Source of the DNA: Gimesia aquarii
Lineage (GTDB): Bacteria; Planctomycetota; Planctomycetia; Planctomycetales; Planctomycetaceae
Direction of reading: 5' to 3'
Length of the DNA: 64,000 nt
Assembly (NCBI RefSeq): GCF_007748175.1
Contig: NZ_CP037422.1
Span: 1,962,528 to 2,026,527, forward strand
Position numbers and translations under genes: made by a program. Within the stretch, counting starts at the first letter, position 1. Each line of letters starts with the position of its first letter. The notes under the pieces are model-generated. The model searched no databases and had not been told where the DNA came from. It saw nothing but the letters and a program-made list of their open reading frames with translations. Shown in pieces: positions 20,548-29,523 of the stretch.

Positions 20548-22107
20548 ATGGCCAATTCTAATCCTTCTATCGATTTGACAACTGCAACCATTCTGATTTT
20601 TGGCGCCTCTGGTGATTTGACAGCCCGGAAATTAATTCCCGCATTGTATGACCTCTGGAGTGAAGGATTTCTTTCAGCAGATCTTCCCATCATAGGCTTG
20701 GCGCGACGGTCAAAGACAGACGAACAATTTCGAGACGAGCAGCGCGATACAGTTTCGAAATTTACACGTACGGACACTGTGACAGATGAAAAATGGACTG
20801 CATTTTCCAAGCGGCTCTTCTACCGTGAAATTGATATCACAGCTGAAAGTGATCATGCGAAACTGAAAACTTCAATAGAAGCAGTTGAACGTGAAGTACT
20901 CGGCGACATCATCACCAAACGTGTCGCTTATCTGGCAACAGCACCTTCTTTATTTTATCCAGCCGTTAATGCATTATCCCAAGCGCAGATGGTGCCACGC
21001 AATTCAGAAGAAGAGTGGTTACGAGTGGTCATAGAAAAACCATTTGGCCATGATCTACAGTCTGCACAAGAACTGAGCCAGCAATTAAGTGAACTACTGG
21101 GTGAAGACCAGATCTATCGAATTGACCATTATTTAGGCAAAGAAACCGTTCAGAATATTCTGCTGTTCCGATTGAGCAATTCGATTTTTGAACCCTTGTT
21201 AAATCGTAATCACGTTGATCATGTACAAATCACAGTTGCAGAATCACAGGGAATTGAGCACGGGCGGGGCGGCTATTATGACCGTTCGGGAGCATTACGA
21301 GACGTGTTACAAAATCATGTTCTACAACTTTTATGCTTAATTGCCATGGAGCCTCCCGCGCTTTTCAGTGGAGAGGAAATTCGTGATGAAAAACTGAAAG
21401 TCTTGAAAACGCTCTCACCAGGAACTAAAGGTGATATTTCGGAATGGGCTGTCTCCGGTCAATATACAGCAGGGCAATCGTTTGGACAGGCAGTCCCAGG
21501 GTATCGGGAAGAAGAGCGCGTGCCTGCTGACTCTCACCGAGAAACGTTTGTTGCAATGGAAGTAATGGTCGAAAACTGGCGGTGGGAAGGGGTTCCCTTT
21601 TACTTGCGGACGGGTAAGAGAATGCCTGAGCGAGTCAGTGAAATTGCCATTCAATTTAAGCACCCACCAATGAACCTCTTTACGACCGTAGAATGCGATG
21701 GTGATATCTGCTCGCTGGTTGAACGTAAACCGAATGAACTCATTTTCCGCATTCAGCCTAAAGAATCGATTTCCATGAAGTTCTCGACAAAACGTCCTGG
21801 TATGCAATATCAGATTCAACCCGTCGAAATGGATTTTGCATTTGAAGACGCCTATCACAAAAGCTTGCCTGAGGCATACGAACGGTTATTGATGGATGTG
21901 CTACGTGGCGATTCCACTCTTTTTACTCGGAGTGATGAACTGGAAGCTGCCTGGAAATTCGTGACGCCGGTTCTGGAAGAGTGGGAAAAGACGGGCCAAA
22001 CTCCTGAGCCTTATTATGCGGGAACCTGGGGACCTTCGAGTGCGATGGCACTTTTGAATAAATCAAAACGCAGTTGGCGCACACCGTCGGCTACTGAAAA
22101 AGAATGA
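20548..22107 (+). CDS. zwf: Glucose-6-phosphate 1-dehydrogenase
   Basis: The 519-residue protein has the NADP-binding motif GASGDLTARKL at residues 19-29, EKPFG in the middle, and the active-site signature RIDHYLGKET near 191-200. It also has SGALRDVLQNHVLQLLCLIA and the C-terminal YERLLMDVLRGD and WGPSSA motifs. It oxidises glucose-6-phosphate to 6-phosphogluconolactone, the entry to the oxidative pentose phosphate and Entner-Doudoroff routes. It follows ispG by 75 bases on the same strand. The usual partners (pgl, gnd, opcA) are not adjacent. Confidence 0.97.
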   Translation: MANSNPSIDLTTATILIFGASGDLTARKLIPALYDLWSEGFLSADLPIIGLARRSKTDEQFRDEQRDTVSKFTRTDTVTDEKWTAFSKRLFYREIDITAESDHAKLKTSIEAVEREVLGDIITKRVAYLATAPSLFYPAVNALSQAQMVPRNSEEEWLRVVIEKPFGHDLQSAQELSQQLSELLGEDQIYRIDHYLGKETVQNILLFRLSNSIFEPLLNRNHVDHVQITVAESQGIEHGRGGYYDRSGALRDVLQNHVLQLLCLIAMEPPALFSGEEIRDEKLKVLKTLSPGTKGDISEWAVSGQYTAGQSFGQAVPGYREEERVPADSHRETFVAMEVMVENWRWEGVPFYLRTGKRMPERVSEIAIQFKHPPMNLFTTVECDGDICSLVERKPNELIFRIQPKESISMKFSTKRPGMQYQIQPVEMDFAFEDAYHKSLPEAYERLLMDVLRGDSTLFTRSDELEAAWKFVTPVLEEWEKTGQTPEPYYAGTWGPSSAMALLNKSKRSWRTPSATEKE

Positions 22108-22139
22108 TGTTATATTTTATCTAACATTAACACGTTTCA

Positions 22140-22544
22140 CTAGTTTACATCATGGGTTTGAGAACGATTCAAGAGCCGCTGCAAAGGTTTTTGAATTAGC
22201 AGAAAGAGCAATATTCCTAACAGTGCCCCCACAGTATCAGCCACCCAATCATCTAAACTTGGCTGACGTTTTAACACCGAAATCCCCTGTAGTAACTCAT
22301 CTACGACTCCGAACAGACTGACTCCCACAAATACAGCGAATAATCGTTTGAATGTCAGCTTGTCCCATTTGAGCGACAACCACCATGTCAGCAGAAATGA
22401 AAGACCTGCATAAGCAAGAAAGTGCAATGGTACATCGGTTCCCTGGGGGAGTGTCCCTTTTTTTAACGGGATATGAGTCGCCGTAAATAACAGGACCCAA
22501 TAAAGGATGACCGCAGTGCGGATCAACGCTTGATAACGATTCAT
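22140..22544 (-). CDS. VanZ-like family membrane protein
   Basis: ATG 22544, with AAGGA a few bases upstream, gives 134 residues; the frame could extend to 22589. Four hydrophobic segments and the motifs TDVPLHFLAYAGLSFLL, VVDELLQ and PSLDDWVADTVGALLG match the VanZ-like family (DKxxH-type and DxxxN/D-type motifs in adapted form). The family is of uncertain function and is often found near envelope genes. It is convergent with zwf and downstream of the aminotransferase on the same strand. Confidence 0.85.
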   Translation of the reverse strand: MNRYQALIRTAVILYWVLLFTATHIPLKKGTLPQGTDVPLHFLAYAGLSFLLTWWLSLKWDKLTFKRLFAVFVGVSLFGVVDELLQGISVLKRQPSLDDWVADTVGALLGILLFLLIQKPLQRLLNRSQTHDVN

Positions 22545-22595
22545 AACATCCTTGAAATTCTGTTTCTCATTCAGAATTGTATTGAGCAAAAATTC

Positions 22596-23858
22596 TTAAA
22601 CCGCGTACGGCGACTGCAACCTGGCTGCTGGATTCGCTTCCAAATAGCTGGCTATACGCTCTGTTCTGGAAATGGCTTCCGGGATGAAATCGATTGCTTT
22701 TTCCAGTCGATCATTCGGTTCTGCACAACTGAAACGCAAAAATCCATGTCCAGCTTCTCCAAAACATTCACCCCCCAGACAAGCAATGCCGAACTCGTCA
22801 TCGGCACCTTCTAATAAGTAAAGTGCCAGCCCGTGACTTGTCATGCCCAATCTGTTACAGACAGGGGCCACATTCACAAAGACATAAAATGTTGCATTGG
22901 GATCAAGGGCATGAAAATCATCGATCTGATTCAATTTATCCGTTAGCAGGACAACCTTCTCTCTGAATTTCAACATGACTTCATCACGCTCTTCGGAATC
23001 ACAGTTCAACGCGGCTGCACCAGCAAGTTGCACCAAAGGAGGTGTACACGAAAGTGTGGTGTTGACCATTTTACCAATGGATGTAGCAACCTCTTCCGAA
23101 GCCACACAAAATCCTAATCGCCAGCCACTCATACTATACGATTTGCTGAAAGTATATGCGGAAACACATTGATCCATCATTCCTGGTTGAGCCAGAATAG
23201 AGTGATGTTTTCCTTGCCAGACCATATGACAATATGGTTCATCGCTAAACACAGCAATATTTTTTCCACGGATTAAATCGGCAATTGCTTTCAGATCGGA
23301 TTCTTCAATCACCCCTCCAGTAGGATTATGAGGCGAGTTCAGGAAGATGGCTTTCGGAGCAGGATCATCAGACAAGAATTTTTCAATATCGGCAAGATCA
23401 GGACGGAAATCATTCGACTGCTTCAGATCCGACAGAACCATACGTGCGCCGCGACGTTCAATGTTTGGCAAGTAAGTCGGGAAATAGGGGCTAAAAACGA
23501 GTACGCCATCGCCGGGGTTCAAAAAGGCTTCACAAAAGAATTGCTCAAAAACTTTGGCACCAGGTCCAACAACTATATTCTCCGGTTTCGCGGCTACCTG
23601 AAATTCACGCGAGACAAAATCGGCAGCCGCCTTACGGAATTCGGGAATTCCAGGAGAAGCACAATAATGTGACTGGTTATTTTGAATCGCTTCAATACCT
23701 GTTGATTTTGCAGAGGCGGTACTGTCAAAAGGACTGTCTCCCACTTCCAACTCGACAACATCTTTGCCTTCTGCTTTTAACTGCTTTGCAACAGCCAAGA
23801 CACTAAAAGCTGTTTCGACGGTAAGAGACTGAGCAAAATCGCTTAATGATAGAGCCAC
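22596..23858 (-). CDS. Pyridoxal-phosphate aminotransferase, class I/II
   Basis: The 420-residue protein is taken from GTG 23858, preceded by a strong AAGGGGA 7 bases upstream; the frame could open at 23897. Motifs are SHYCASPGIPEFRKAAADFV, the substrate-binding FLNSPHNPTGG, DEPYCHMVW, and the PLP lysine in YTFSKSYSMSGWRLGF (about K239). It is a fold-type I aminotransferase near the aspartate/aromatic/branched-chain group; the amino-acid substrate cannot be fixed. It acts in the cytoplasm. Confidence 0.92.
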   Translation of the reverse strand: MALSLSDFAQSLTVETAFSVLAVAKQLKAEGKDVVELEVGDSPFDSTASAKSTGIEAIQNNQSHYCASPGIPEFRKAAADFVSREFQVAAKPENIVVGPGAKVFEQFFCEAFLNPGDGVLVFSPYFPTYLPNIERRGARMVLSDLKQSNDFRPDLADIEKFLSDDPAPKAIFLNSPHNPTGGVIEESDLKAIADLIRGKNIAVFSDEPYCHMVWQGKHHSILAQPGMMDQCVSAYTFSKSYSMSGWRLGFCVASEEVATSIGKMVNTTLSCTPPLVQLAGAAALNCDSEERDEVMLKFREKVVLLTDKLNQIDDFHALDPNATFYVFVNVAPVCNRLGMTSHGLALYLLEGADDEFGIACLGGECFGEAGHGFLRFSCAEPNDRLEKAIDFIPEAISRTERIASYLEANPAARLQSPYAV

Positions 23859-23971
23859 GAAGGATTCCCCTTTGATCTTGAAGTTTTCTGGAAGCACAAT
23901 CGATGATGACTACTTTATAGGGGTACCCCCAATTTTGAAACTGGGCCAGCCCTCATTCTAAAAAACACTCT

Positions 23972-24718
23972 TTATTTCGTTGAAATTGCCTGTGCCAAAG
24001 GACGCAAGACCTGATCGATGACGTATTCATTCATCAATTGGTCTGATTTTTCTTTCAGATCCAGCATGGTCTCTTCTAATTTTGTTTCTGCTGAGAGACT
24101 ACCATACTGTCTTAGCGTAAAGAATACGGAAAGTTGCTCATCGGAATAATCCTCACGTCTGACCTGATAGGCATTTGTACGAGTCTCAATTAACAAACGC
24201 GCCTGACAACGACAGGAATCGTCCAGACTGAGTGTGATTGATGGTTCGTAGTTCAGCGGCCGCGCTCTAGGAATCTGTAACAGGCTGTCAATCGCCTGAT
24301 TCGATCCTAAGGCTTCGGCCACTAAAGCATCATGATTCCCACGATAAGAAAAATCAAAGCCCACGACATAATCCAGCGCTTCACAATCGAGAGGACTGAT
24401 TGACAGCATATAAGGAACCAGTTCCAACATTAATTTATGTTGCTTCAAACAATCATCCGGATCTTTGGGTGAAAAGTACCCACTACTCACGCGCTGAGGT
24501 TCGAGAGAAATCCAACGTTGCTGCCCGGTCTCTTCTTTGTCTTCCTCAAGAATGAAACCGTTTTCGCCGCGGTTATAGAAATTTCGCATGGTTGGAAAAG
24601 ATTTTTGCACCCGCTCAAAAAAATTCAGCACCGTTTCCCGAGATGAAGGTAGCGTCATTTCCGTGCATAAATTCAGATTGGTAAAGTATTCGTCGGACAA
24701 CATGCTGTATGGATGCAT
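23972..24718 (-). CDS. Conserved hypothetical protein, unknown function
   Basis: The product is about 248 residues, from ATG 24718 (GTG 24724 is also possible), with no signal peptide or membrane segment. It is an acidic soluble protein with an alternating alpha/beta pattern (LMLELVPYMLSISPLDCEAL, DYVVGFDFSYRGNHDALVAE) and a helical C-terminus (LEETMLDLKEKSDQLMNEYV). No family is recognised. It is divergent from the ogt gene, with only about 100 bases between starts, so they share a promoter region. The composition and clean frame argue that it is real. Confidence 0.75.
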   Translation of the reverse strand: MHPYSMLSDEYFTNLNLCTEMTLPSSRETVLNFFERVQKSFPTMRNFYNRGENGFILEEDKEETGQQRWISLEPQRVSSGYFSPKDPDDCLKQHKLMLELVPYMLSISPLDCEALDYVVGFDFSYRGNHDALVAEALGSNQAIDSLLQIPRARPLNYEPSITLSLDDSCRCQARLLIETRTNAYQVRREDYSDEQLSVFFTLRQYGSLSAETKLEETMLDLKEKSDQLMNEYVIDQVLRPLAQAISTK

Positions 24719-24818
24719 AATCACTCTATTATCTTGTAAATTCAGTTTTATATGTTCTAAAATGAACGGCGGTTATTTTGTACTTTTGAGTCAAATCTAT
24801 TCTATCGGAGACTTCCAG

Positions 24819-25424
24819 ATGGGTCAAAGAACTGTTTCAGTTCCCAAATCGATTTCTAAAACAGCAAAGAAAGGCACTTCTAATGAGTCATTTTCATTAA
24901 AATTATCGATTTTTTCCACGGAAATCGGTTGGTGTGGACTCATGGGAAATTCCGAGGGCGTAGAAAGACTATTGATGGGACACCACTCCGCCGCCGACGT
25001 TCGCCAGGCAGCAAAGCAAGTCTTTGAAGAAGACCATAACGACTCAATCAATAATTTCGAGGAAACAAATTGGTTTCCAGATTTGTCAGAGAGACTCCAA
25101 GATTATTATCAAGGCGCGGTTGTCGAATTTCGGGACGTCAAAGTCAGTCTACCTCACATGACAAAATTTCAGGCACGCGTCATACGAGAACTTAAAAAAA
25201 TAGGTTATGGAAAACAGATCACCTACGGAGAACTCGCCACCAAAGCAGGTGCACCTCGCGCCGCGCGTGCTGTGGGAACCGTAATGTCCACGAATCGAAT
25301 TCCGATTATTATTCCCTGTCACCGTGTGGTCGCTTCAGGTGGAAAATTGGGAGGGTTTTCTTCACCTCAGGGAACATCGCTCAAACAGCACTTGCTCACA
25401 CTGGAGTCAGAGGCGATTCAGTAG
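24819..25424 (+). CDS. ogt: Methylated-DNA--protein-cysteine S-methyltransferase
   Basis: The frame is open from 24588, overlapping the divergent gene, but ATG 24819 has CGGAG 8 bases upstream and gives 201 residues. The C-terminal domain has TKFQARVIRELKKIGYGKQI and TYGELA, then RAARAVGTVMSTNRIPIIIP followed by C167-H-R-V-V. Cys167 is the alkyl-acceptor and the R-A-V-G-x2-M/N pattern forms the DNA-binding helix. It repairs O6-alkylguanine by irreversible self-alkylation. An N-terminal region of about 100 residues is the usual ribonuclease-like lobe. There is no Ada regulatory domain. Confidence 0.95.
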   Translation: MGQRTVSVPKSISKTAKKGTSNESFSLKLSIFSTEIGWCGLMGNSEGVERLLMGHHSAADVRQAAKQVFEEDHNDSINNFEETNWFPDLSERLQDYYQGAVVEFRDVKVSLPHMTKFQARVIRELKKIGYGKQITYGELATKAGAPRAARAVGTVMSTNRIPIIIPCHRVVASGGKLGGFSSPQGTSLKQHLLTLESEAIQ

Positions 25425-25478
25425 TAATTTGACCGAAACTTAGATTGAGTGTACAGAGAAAACTTTTCCGCTTGTCAT

Positions 25479-26333
25479 TCAAGCAGATCTTCGGGATCGT
25501 ATTTCTGATGTTGTTGCATCAGTTTGAGGCTGCTGCGGATTAGGGCGCTGGTTTTTCTGTGATTCCTGTTGGTCGAGCATGGCTTGTTCAAACAGGAAAA
25601 TTCTTTGCGCCAAGCGATCAATACGACGGCTCACTGAAGATGAAGTCTGTTCCATCCCTGCTGAGACAAGAGTAATAACTCCCAGAAAGAGCAGCATTTG
25701 TCCGGCAGTACTGATCAGCCAGCCTGTAGAAGCATAATTCGCAGGTCCACCATAATAACCCCATAGAACGAGCGTGGTTCCAATTGTTAAAACAGCCACA
25801 CCACCATACGCCATTAACTGGCCAACCAACCCCAACCAGTTCGGGCTTTGCTCATCGTCTTCGATCAAATCCTGAATATCACGATAATCAGATCGCAACC
25901 GTGGAATGGCCGCTTGTTGAAATGAAATTGATTCCTCGTGTATAGGTTCGCTTTCTAACTTCTGCTCTACAGGAATTGGTGTTTCCTGATAAGGAGTATT
26001 TGAAACTTGTGCGTGAGTTGATGTAGGTTTCTCATTTATTTGTTCCTTCACAGCAGCCTGTGGTGGAACATTTTCAAGGTCATTTTTTTCCGATTGCTCA
26101 AAGGGAGAAGAGGCAAACTGCGGACGTGACTCTACCTTGCTCAAAGGACCATACGGATCCAGGATCTCACGATTCGACCAACGTGCAAGCAAATTCCGGG
26201 CTTCCTGAGTCTTATCACTAATTCGTGTAGCTGCTGTCGTTCCCAGATCATTGCCACAGATTGCGCAATGGACTCGCTTGGAGTCGGTAGAAACTTCTGC
26301 AGCCACATCTGACTGGCAACTTGTGCACCACAT
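25479..26333 (-). CDS. Zinc-ribbon membrane protein, unknown function
   Basis: The 284-residue protein starts with a four-cysteine zinc ribbon (C3-x2-C6 and C23-x2-C26). A long disordered Gln/Glu/Pro/Ser region reaches about residue 150. Two transmembrane helices follow (LVGQLMAYGGVAVLTIGTTL and GWLISTAGQMLLFLGVITLV), and then a cytoplasmic coiled segment (SSVSRRIDRLAQRIFLFEQA) with a Gln-rich tail. No enzyme motif is seen. The layout suggests a membrane adaptor. It stands alone, convergent with ogt. Confidence 0.75.
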   Translation of the reverse strand: MWCTSCQSDVAAEVSTDSKRVHCAICGNDLGTTAATRISDKTQEARNLLARWSNREILDPYGPLSKVESRPQFASSPFEQSEKNDLENVPPQAAVKEQINEKPTSTHAQVSNTPYQETPIPVEQKLESEPIHEESISFQQAAIPRLRSDYRDIQDLIEDDEQSPNWLGLVGQLMAYGGVAVLTIGTTLVLWGYYGGPANYASTGWLISTAGQMLLFLGVITLVSAGMEQTSSSVSRRIDRLAQRIFLFEQAMLDQQESQKNQRPNPQQPQTDATTSEIRSRRSA

Positions 26334-26708
26334 AAGGCACCTGGTTTTTATAACTTAATAGTACGAGAGGGTTTGAGATATGTTTGAAGATAGGACTGAT
26401 TTGGAGAGAGGCACTAATTATCAACACTTGAGCATTTCATGCAATACCGTTTTTAACTCTCACTACGGAAGACCATGATTCTTCAATTCAGCAAACTGCT
26501 GTTTGAGAGAACTGGAAAAAATTTTCAGAGTGTGAAATAGACCACAGATTGAGCTCTGTGACACGGCAATACTGATTACGTAAGTAATGGGAAGTGAAAC
26601 ATCACGAACCAAACCCAAGGCATTATTTTAAATGACGGGACAAAGGTTTGAATGGTAGTCTCACTCACAACGATAAAAATCCGATGCAAAAATTTCCAGG
26701 AGATGTCG
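26334..26708. other. Intergenic region between divergent genes
   Basis: This is about 375 bases holding the promoters of the zinc-ribbon gene and the YHS-repeat gene. No gene, RNA or strong hairpin is seen. Confidence 0.4.
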
Positions 26709-27605
26709 ATGAAGTTGACACCATTTGTAATGACGGTTGCGTTATTAGCATCCATTGTCTTAACAGCCGTTTCAATTGAAGCAAAAGAGGAACAAGTAGC
26801 TGATAAAGCCCCAGTGGCACTTAATGGAAATTGTGCTGTTTGTCTGGTTAAAAGTCAAAAAATGATCAAAGGGAAACCAGAGCATGCTGTGGTCTATGAT
26901 GGTCGGACTTATCTGTTTCCGAATGAGGAAATAAAAAAAATGTTCGCAGCCAAACCAGAAAAATTTGTCCCTGCGTTAAATGGTGATTGCTCTGTCTGTT
27001 TCGCTCATCATGACGGTGTTCGCAACCCTGGTAAGGTGGATCATGTGAGTTTTTATCAAGGACGAGCGTTTTTATTCCCCAATCAGCAGATCAAATCGAT
27101 ATTTGATCAATCGCCACAGAAGTATGCTGATGTTGACCTAGCACACAATGGAAAATGTATTGTCTGCAAAATCGATGGAGGAAAAGACGTTCCAGGCAAA
27201 CCAGAATTCACCGCCATTTACCATGGTATGCGTTACCAGTTTCCCAGTGAAAGTGTTAAGCAAAAATTCCAGGCCAACCCTGCTAAATACGTATCTCAAA
27301 AAGAGGGTGGCCAGAAAACGAGTAGTACAAACGCAATCGGATCTCAATTGGTTTCGATCAATGGCACAACAGGTTGTGCTGCTTGTGAATACGGGGTCCA
27401 TCCTAAAAAGGACCCCAAAGAGCTAGGACTCGCAATTAAGAGTAACGATGGAAAAGTCTATGTGATCGAAGGAGCACATGCTTCGTATCCTGACCTTTAT
27501 AAGAGCCGGTTCCAAAGCATGAAAGTGAGTGTGAAAGGGAAACCAATTGCGAATCAAGGCAAGTTTGTCTGGCTCGAACCACAGTCGATTGAAAAGATTC
27601 AGTAA
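26709..27605 (+). CDS. Exported protein with three YHS-like CxxC repeats and a C-terminal CxxC domain
   Basis: ATG 26709 (AGGAG 6 bases upstream) gives 298 residues with a signal peptide ending near IEA-KE. Three repeats of about 52-56 residues follow, each starting N-G-x-C-x-V-C (C42/C45, C94/C97, C150/C153). Each continues as GKPEHAVVYDGRTYLFPNEE then IKKMFAAKPEKF, the metal-binding YHS-like pattern in which the phenylalanine-rich strand and helix are kept. A separate C-terminal domain (about 212-298) has GTTGCAACEYGVHPKKDPKE with C223/C226. YHS domains bind metals such as copper. Here the pattern and export suggest periplasmic metal or thiol chemistry, an inference. It is convergent with the thioredoxin-YHS gene. 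Confidence 0.85.
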   Translation: MKLTPFVMTVALLASIVLTAVSIEAKEEQVADKAPVALNGNCAVCLVKSQKMIKGKPEHAVVYDGRTYLFPNEEIKKMFAAKPEKFVPALNGDCSVCFAHHDGVRNPGKVDHVSFYQGRAFLFPNQQIKSIFDQSPQKYADVDLAHNGKCIVCKIDGGKDVPGKPEFTAIYHGMRYQFPSESVKQKFQANPAKYVSQKEGGQKTSSTNAIGSQLVSINGTTGCAACEYGVHPKKDPKELGLAIKSNDGKVYVIEGAHASYPDLYKSRFQSMKVSVKGKPIANQGKFVWLEPQSIEKIQ

Positions 27606-27617
27606 CCTACAAAAAAA

Positions 27618-27648
27618 TCAGCCTGCTGATTCAAATCCAACAGGCTGA
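27618..27648. terminator. Hairpin terminator between convergent YHS genes
   Basis: TCAGCCTG (27618-27625) pairs with CAGGCTGA (27641-27648). An A-run lies before it and a T-rich stretch after it, so it can stop transcription from either side. Confidence 0.65.
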
Positions 27649-27740
27649 ATTTAGTGATTTTTAAAACTACACCTGGCAGCGACATCGTTCCTCTCCCTTC
27701 CAACCTAAGAAGAGGAATTGCTGTCAGGTGTTTTTTATAC

Positions 27741-28553
27741 TTATGGGTGTAAAAGGTATCCTGCCGGGTTGGCAGAAAACCGATCCCGCTGATCAGCAGA
27801 GGTAAAAAACACGAGTTTCTCTCGATAGACCCCACCGACATGTGGATCACCTTCCACTAATTGGCTTTTTTCCAATTGTGAGACACGGCAGTTTCCTTCA
27901 AAGGCAGGCCAGTATCGATCCGGATTTGAGTCGAACTTCTTTTTGTTCGCTGCGGAAGCGAAACAGACCTTCCGTTGCTTATATTCAGAAGTAAAATTTG
28001 GAATACCTTCAACAAGCCGTTGATCATCCAACATACTCACCAGGCAAACATTCTTGAATGCAAATTGAGAGACCACCTGTTTCTGACTCATTTTCTGAAT
28101 CTTTTCGGTAGTACGAACTGGTACTTTACGTTCATGATTAGCAAGACATACTTTGTTGAGATGCCCTGTCATTTCTCCAGCAGCAACGTAGCCAGAAATC
28201 TTCTTCACAATTTTTAGTTGAGGCGTAATGATAACAGTCGTTGGTAGCCCTGCTACACCGATGGCTTCAACTAACTCTGTATTCTGGTCAGCATCGACTC
28301 GAATCGGAATAAAACAGGAATTGACATGTTTTATCACTTTCTGATTCCGATAAGTCTCTCTCTCCATCTTGTGACAAAATCCACACCAGGATGCTCCAAT
28401 TTGAATGAGCATGGCTTTTTCTTCAACACGAGCCTGTTGAGCAGCTCGTTTCAAATTGGTTTGCCACTTGATTTCTTCACCCTGAACATACTGGGTGAAA
28501 AATGTTATAAGTATGAAGCTGAGTGTTACAGCGATTAAACTTGGTACACGCAC
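27741..28553 (-). CDS. Exported thioredoxin-like protein fused to two YHS-like repeats
   Basis: The 270-residue protein has a signal peptide at residues 1-25 and then a thioredoxin-fold domain (about 28-150) with W-C-G-F-C at C57/C60, followed by the cis-proline loop GVAGLPTTVIITP. The C-terminal part has two YHS-like repeats, at about 166-215 and 219-268 (DQRLVEGIPNFTSEYKQRKV; SQLVEGDPHVGGVYREKLVF). In these only the first cysteine of each CxxC is kept (CLVS and CRVS). The repeats echo those of the convergent neighbour. A role in periplasmic disulfide or metal-site handling is inferred. Confidence 0.87.
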   Translation of the reverse strand: MRVPSLIAVTLSFILITFFTQYVQGEEIKWQTNLKRAAQQARVEEKAMLIQIGASWCGFCHKMERETYRNQKVIKHVNSCFIPIRVDADQNTELVEAIGVAGLPTTVIITPQLKIVKKISGYVAAGEMTGHLNKVCLANHERKVPVRTTEKIQKMSQKQVVSQFAFKNVCLVSMLDDQRLVEGIPNFTSEYKQRKVCFASAANKKKFDSNPDRYWPAFEGNCRVSQLEKSQLVEGDPHVGGVYREKLVFFTSADQRDRFSANPAGYLLHP

Positions 28554-29428
28554 AATAAAACCCCTTTTAAAACAGGCCCAGAAGTCCTACACGGTTTTAC
28601 ATATCGGATAGATTTGATGGTTTATTCAATTAACAGGAATGTTCTGGTTCATATTTTTGTAATTGATATGAGACTTGTAACGGTTAGTAAAACATAATGA
28701 AAAGTGACCTTCCCATAAACTAGCTAAAACTCCTGAATTAACGCAGGCACGTGCTGAACTCTGAAAGAGTTGACATTCAACAGCGCGACTCACTGAACTC
28801 AAAGCCGAAGTACCACCTCGAGTTGCAAATTACTATTTATGATTTTTTGGAGGTAAAACCAGCAAACAATTGATTGACGCAAACCAGCCTGATTTCAAAT
28901 CGCATGTAATTTTAGTAATGCCTCTTATCGAATCAGAACTTACAACCTTTTCTTCTGAATAAATCAATGACCGCAAATGCAAATTCGATTGGAGCCTTTC
29001 TTTCTTACGTCAAATGAAGCGATCAAGTTGATTTTAAAAGGCAAATATCCAGGGCCGTGACATACAAAAGGCATCTCACGTGATTGCTGACATTCTTCTC
29101 CAATTAAAAATTCTTGTTCTGTTAACAAGAAGGATCAGTCTTGTATCGGGTACACGTATGATTTGTGCTGCGAAGTGTTTGATTGGGAGTTCTGGATCTT
29201 GTCTTACTCATTCCATTTGGAGACCGTATGTCTCTACCTTTTATATCGAGATTCGAGCAATACGATCCTGTGAGCTAACACACAACTACTCAGAATGCTG
29301 TTCTGTTGCAGAGTTAGTTCTATTATGAAATACGTTAAAACAGCTGAGTTAAGAAAAAAATTTGTATCAAAAAAGAAATGGAAATTTTTAGCGAATTCAA
29401 TCATCCGCCGTTTAAATTCTGCAGAAAA
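28554..29428. other. Long intergenic region before the bufferin-type cluster
   Basis: About 0.9 kb holds the promoter side of the thioredoxin-YHS gene and the far upstream region of the precursor gene. An 82-codon frame at 29080-29328 has no protein-like features. No RNA gene is seen. Confidence 0.4.
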
Positions 29429-29444
29429 TGTGAGATAACTCACA
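29429..29444. promoter_or_regulatory. CRP/FNR-type palindrome upstream of the precursor gene
   Basis: TGTGAGATAACTCACA is a perfect palindrome in its arms and fits the CRP-class operator TGTGA-N6-TCACA exactly. It ends 79 bases before the precursor ATG, a plausible activator position. The regulator itself is not in the window. Confidence 0.5.
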
Positions 29445-29473
29445 GAACAAAAGAGCAGACCTTTCTACTTTGG

Positions 29474-29488
29474 GTTCATTGTATGAAC
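29474..29488. promoter_or_regulatory. Second palindrome upstream of the precursor gene
   Basis: GTTCA-TTGTA-TGAAC is a perfect 5-bp inverted repeat 35 bases before the precursor ATG. It could be a repressor operator or a leader hairpin; symmetry is the only evidence. Confidence 0.3.
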
Positions 29489-29523
29489 TTGCATCACCCC
29501 AACATAAAACAATGAGGAAATCC

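Noticed and set aside
29080..29328. 82-codon forward frame in the region before the bufferin-type cluster
   Set aside because: No start signal and a mixed Cys/Ile-rich translation without pattern; not a second precursor, since the Cys residues show no repeat.
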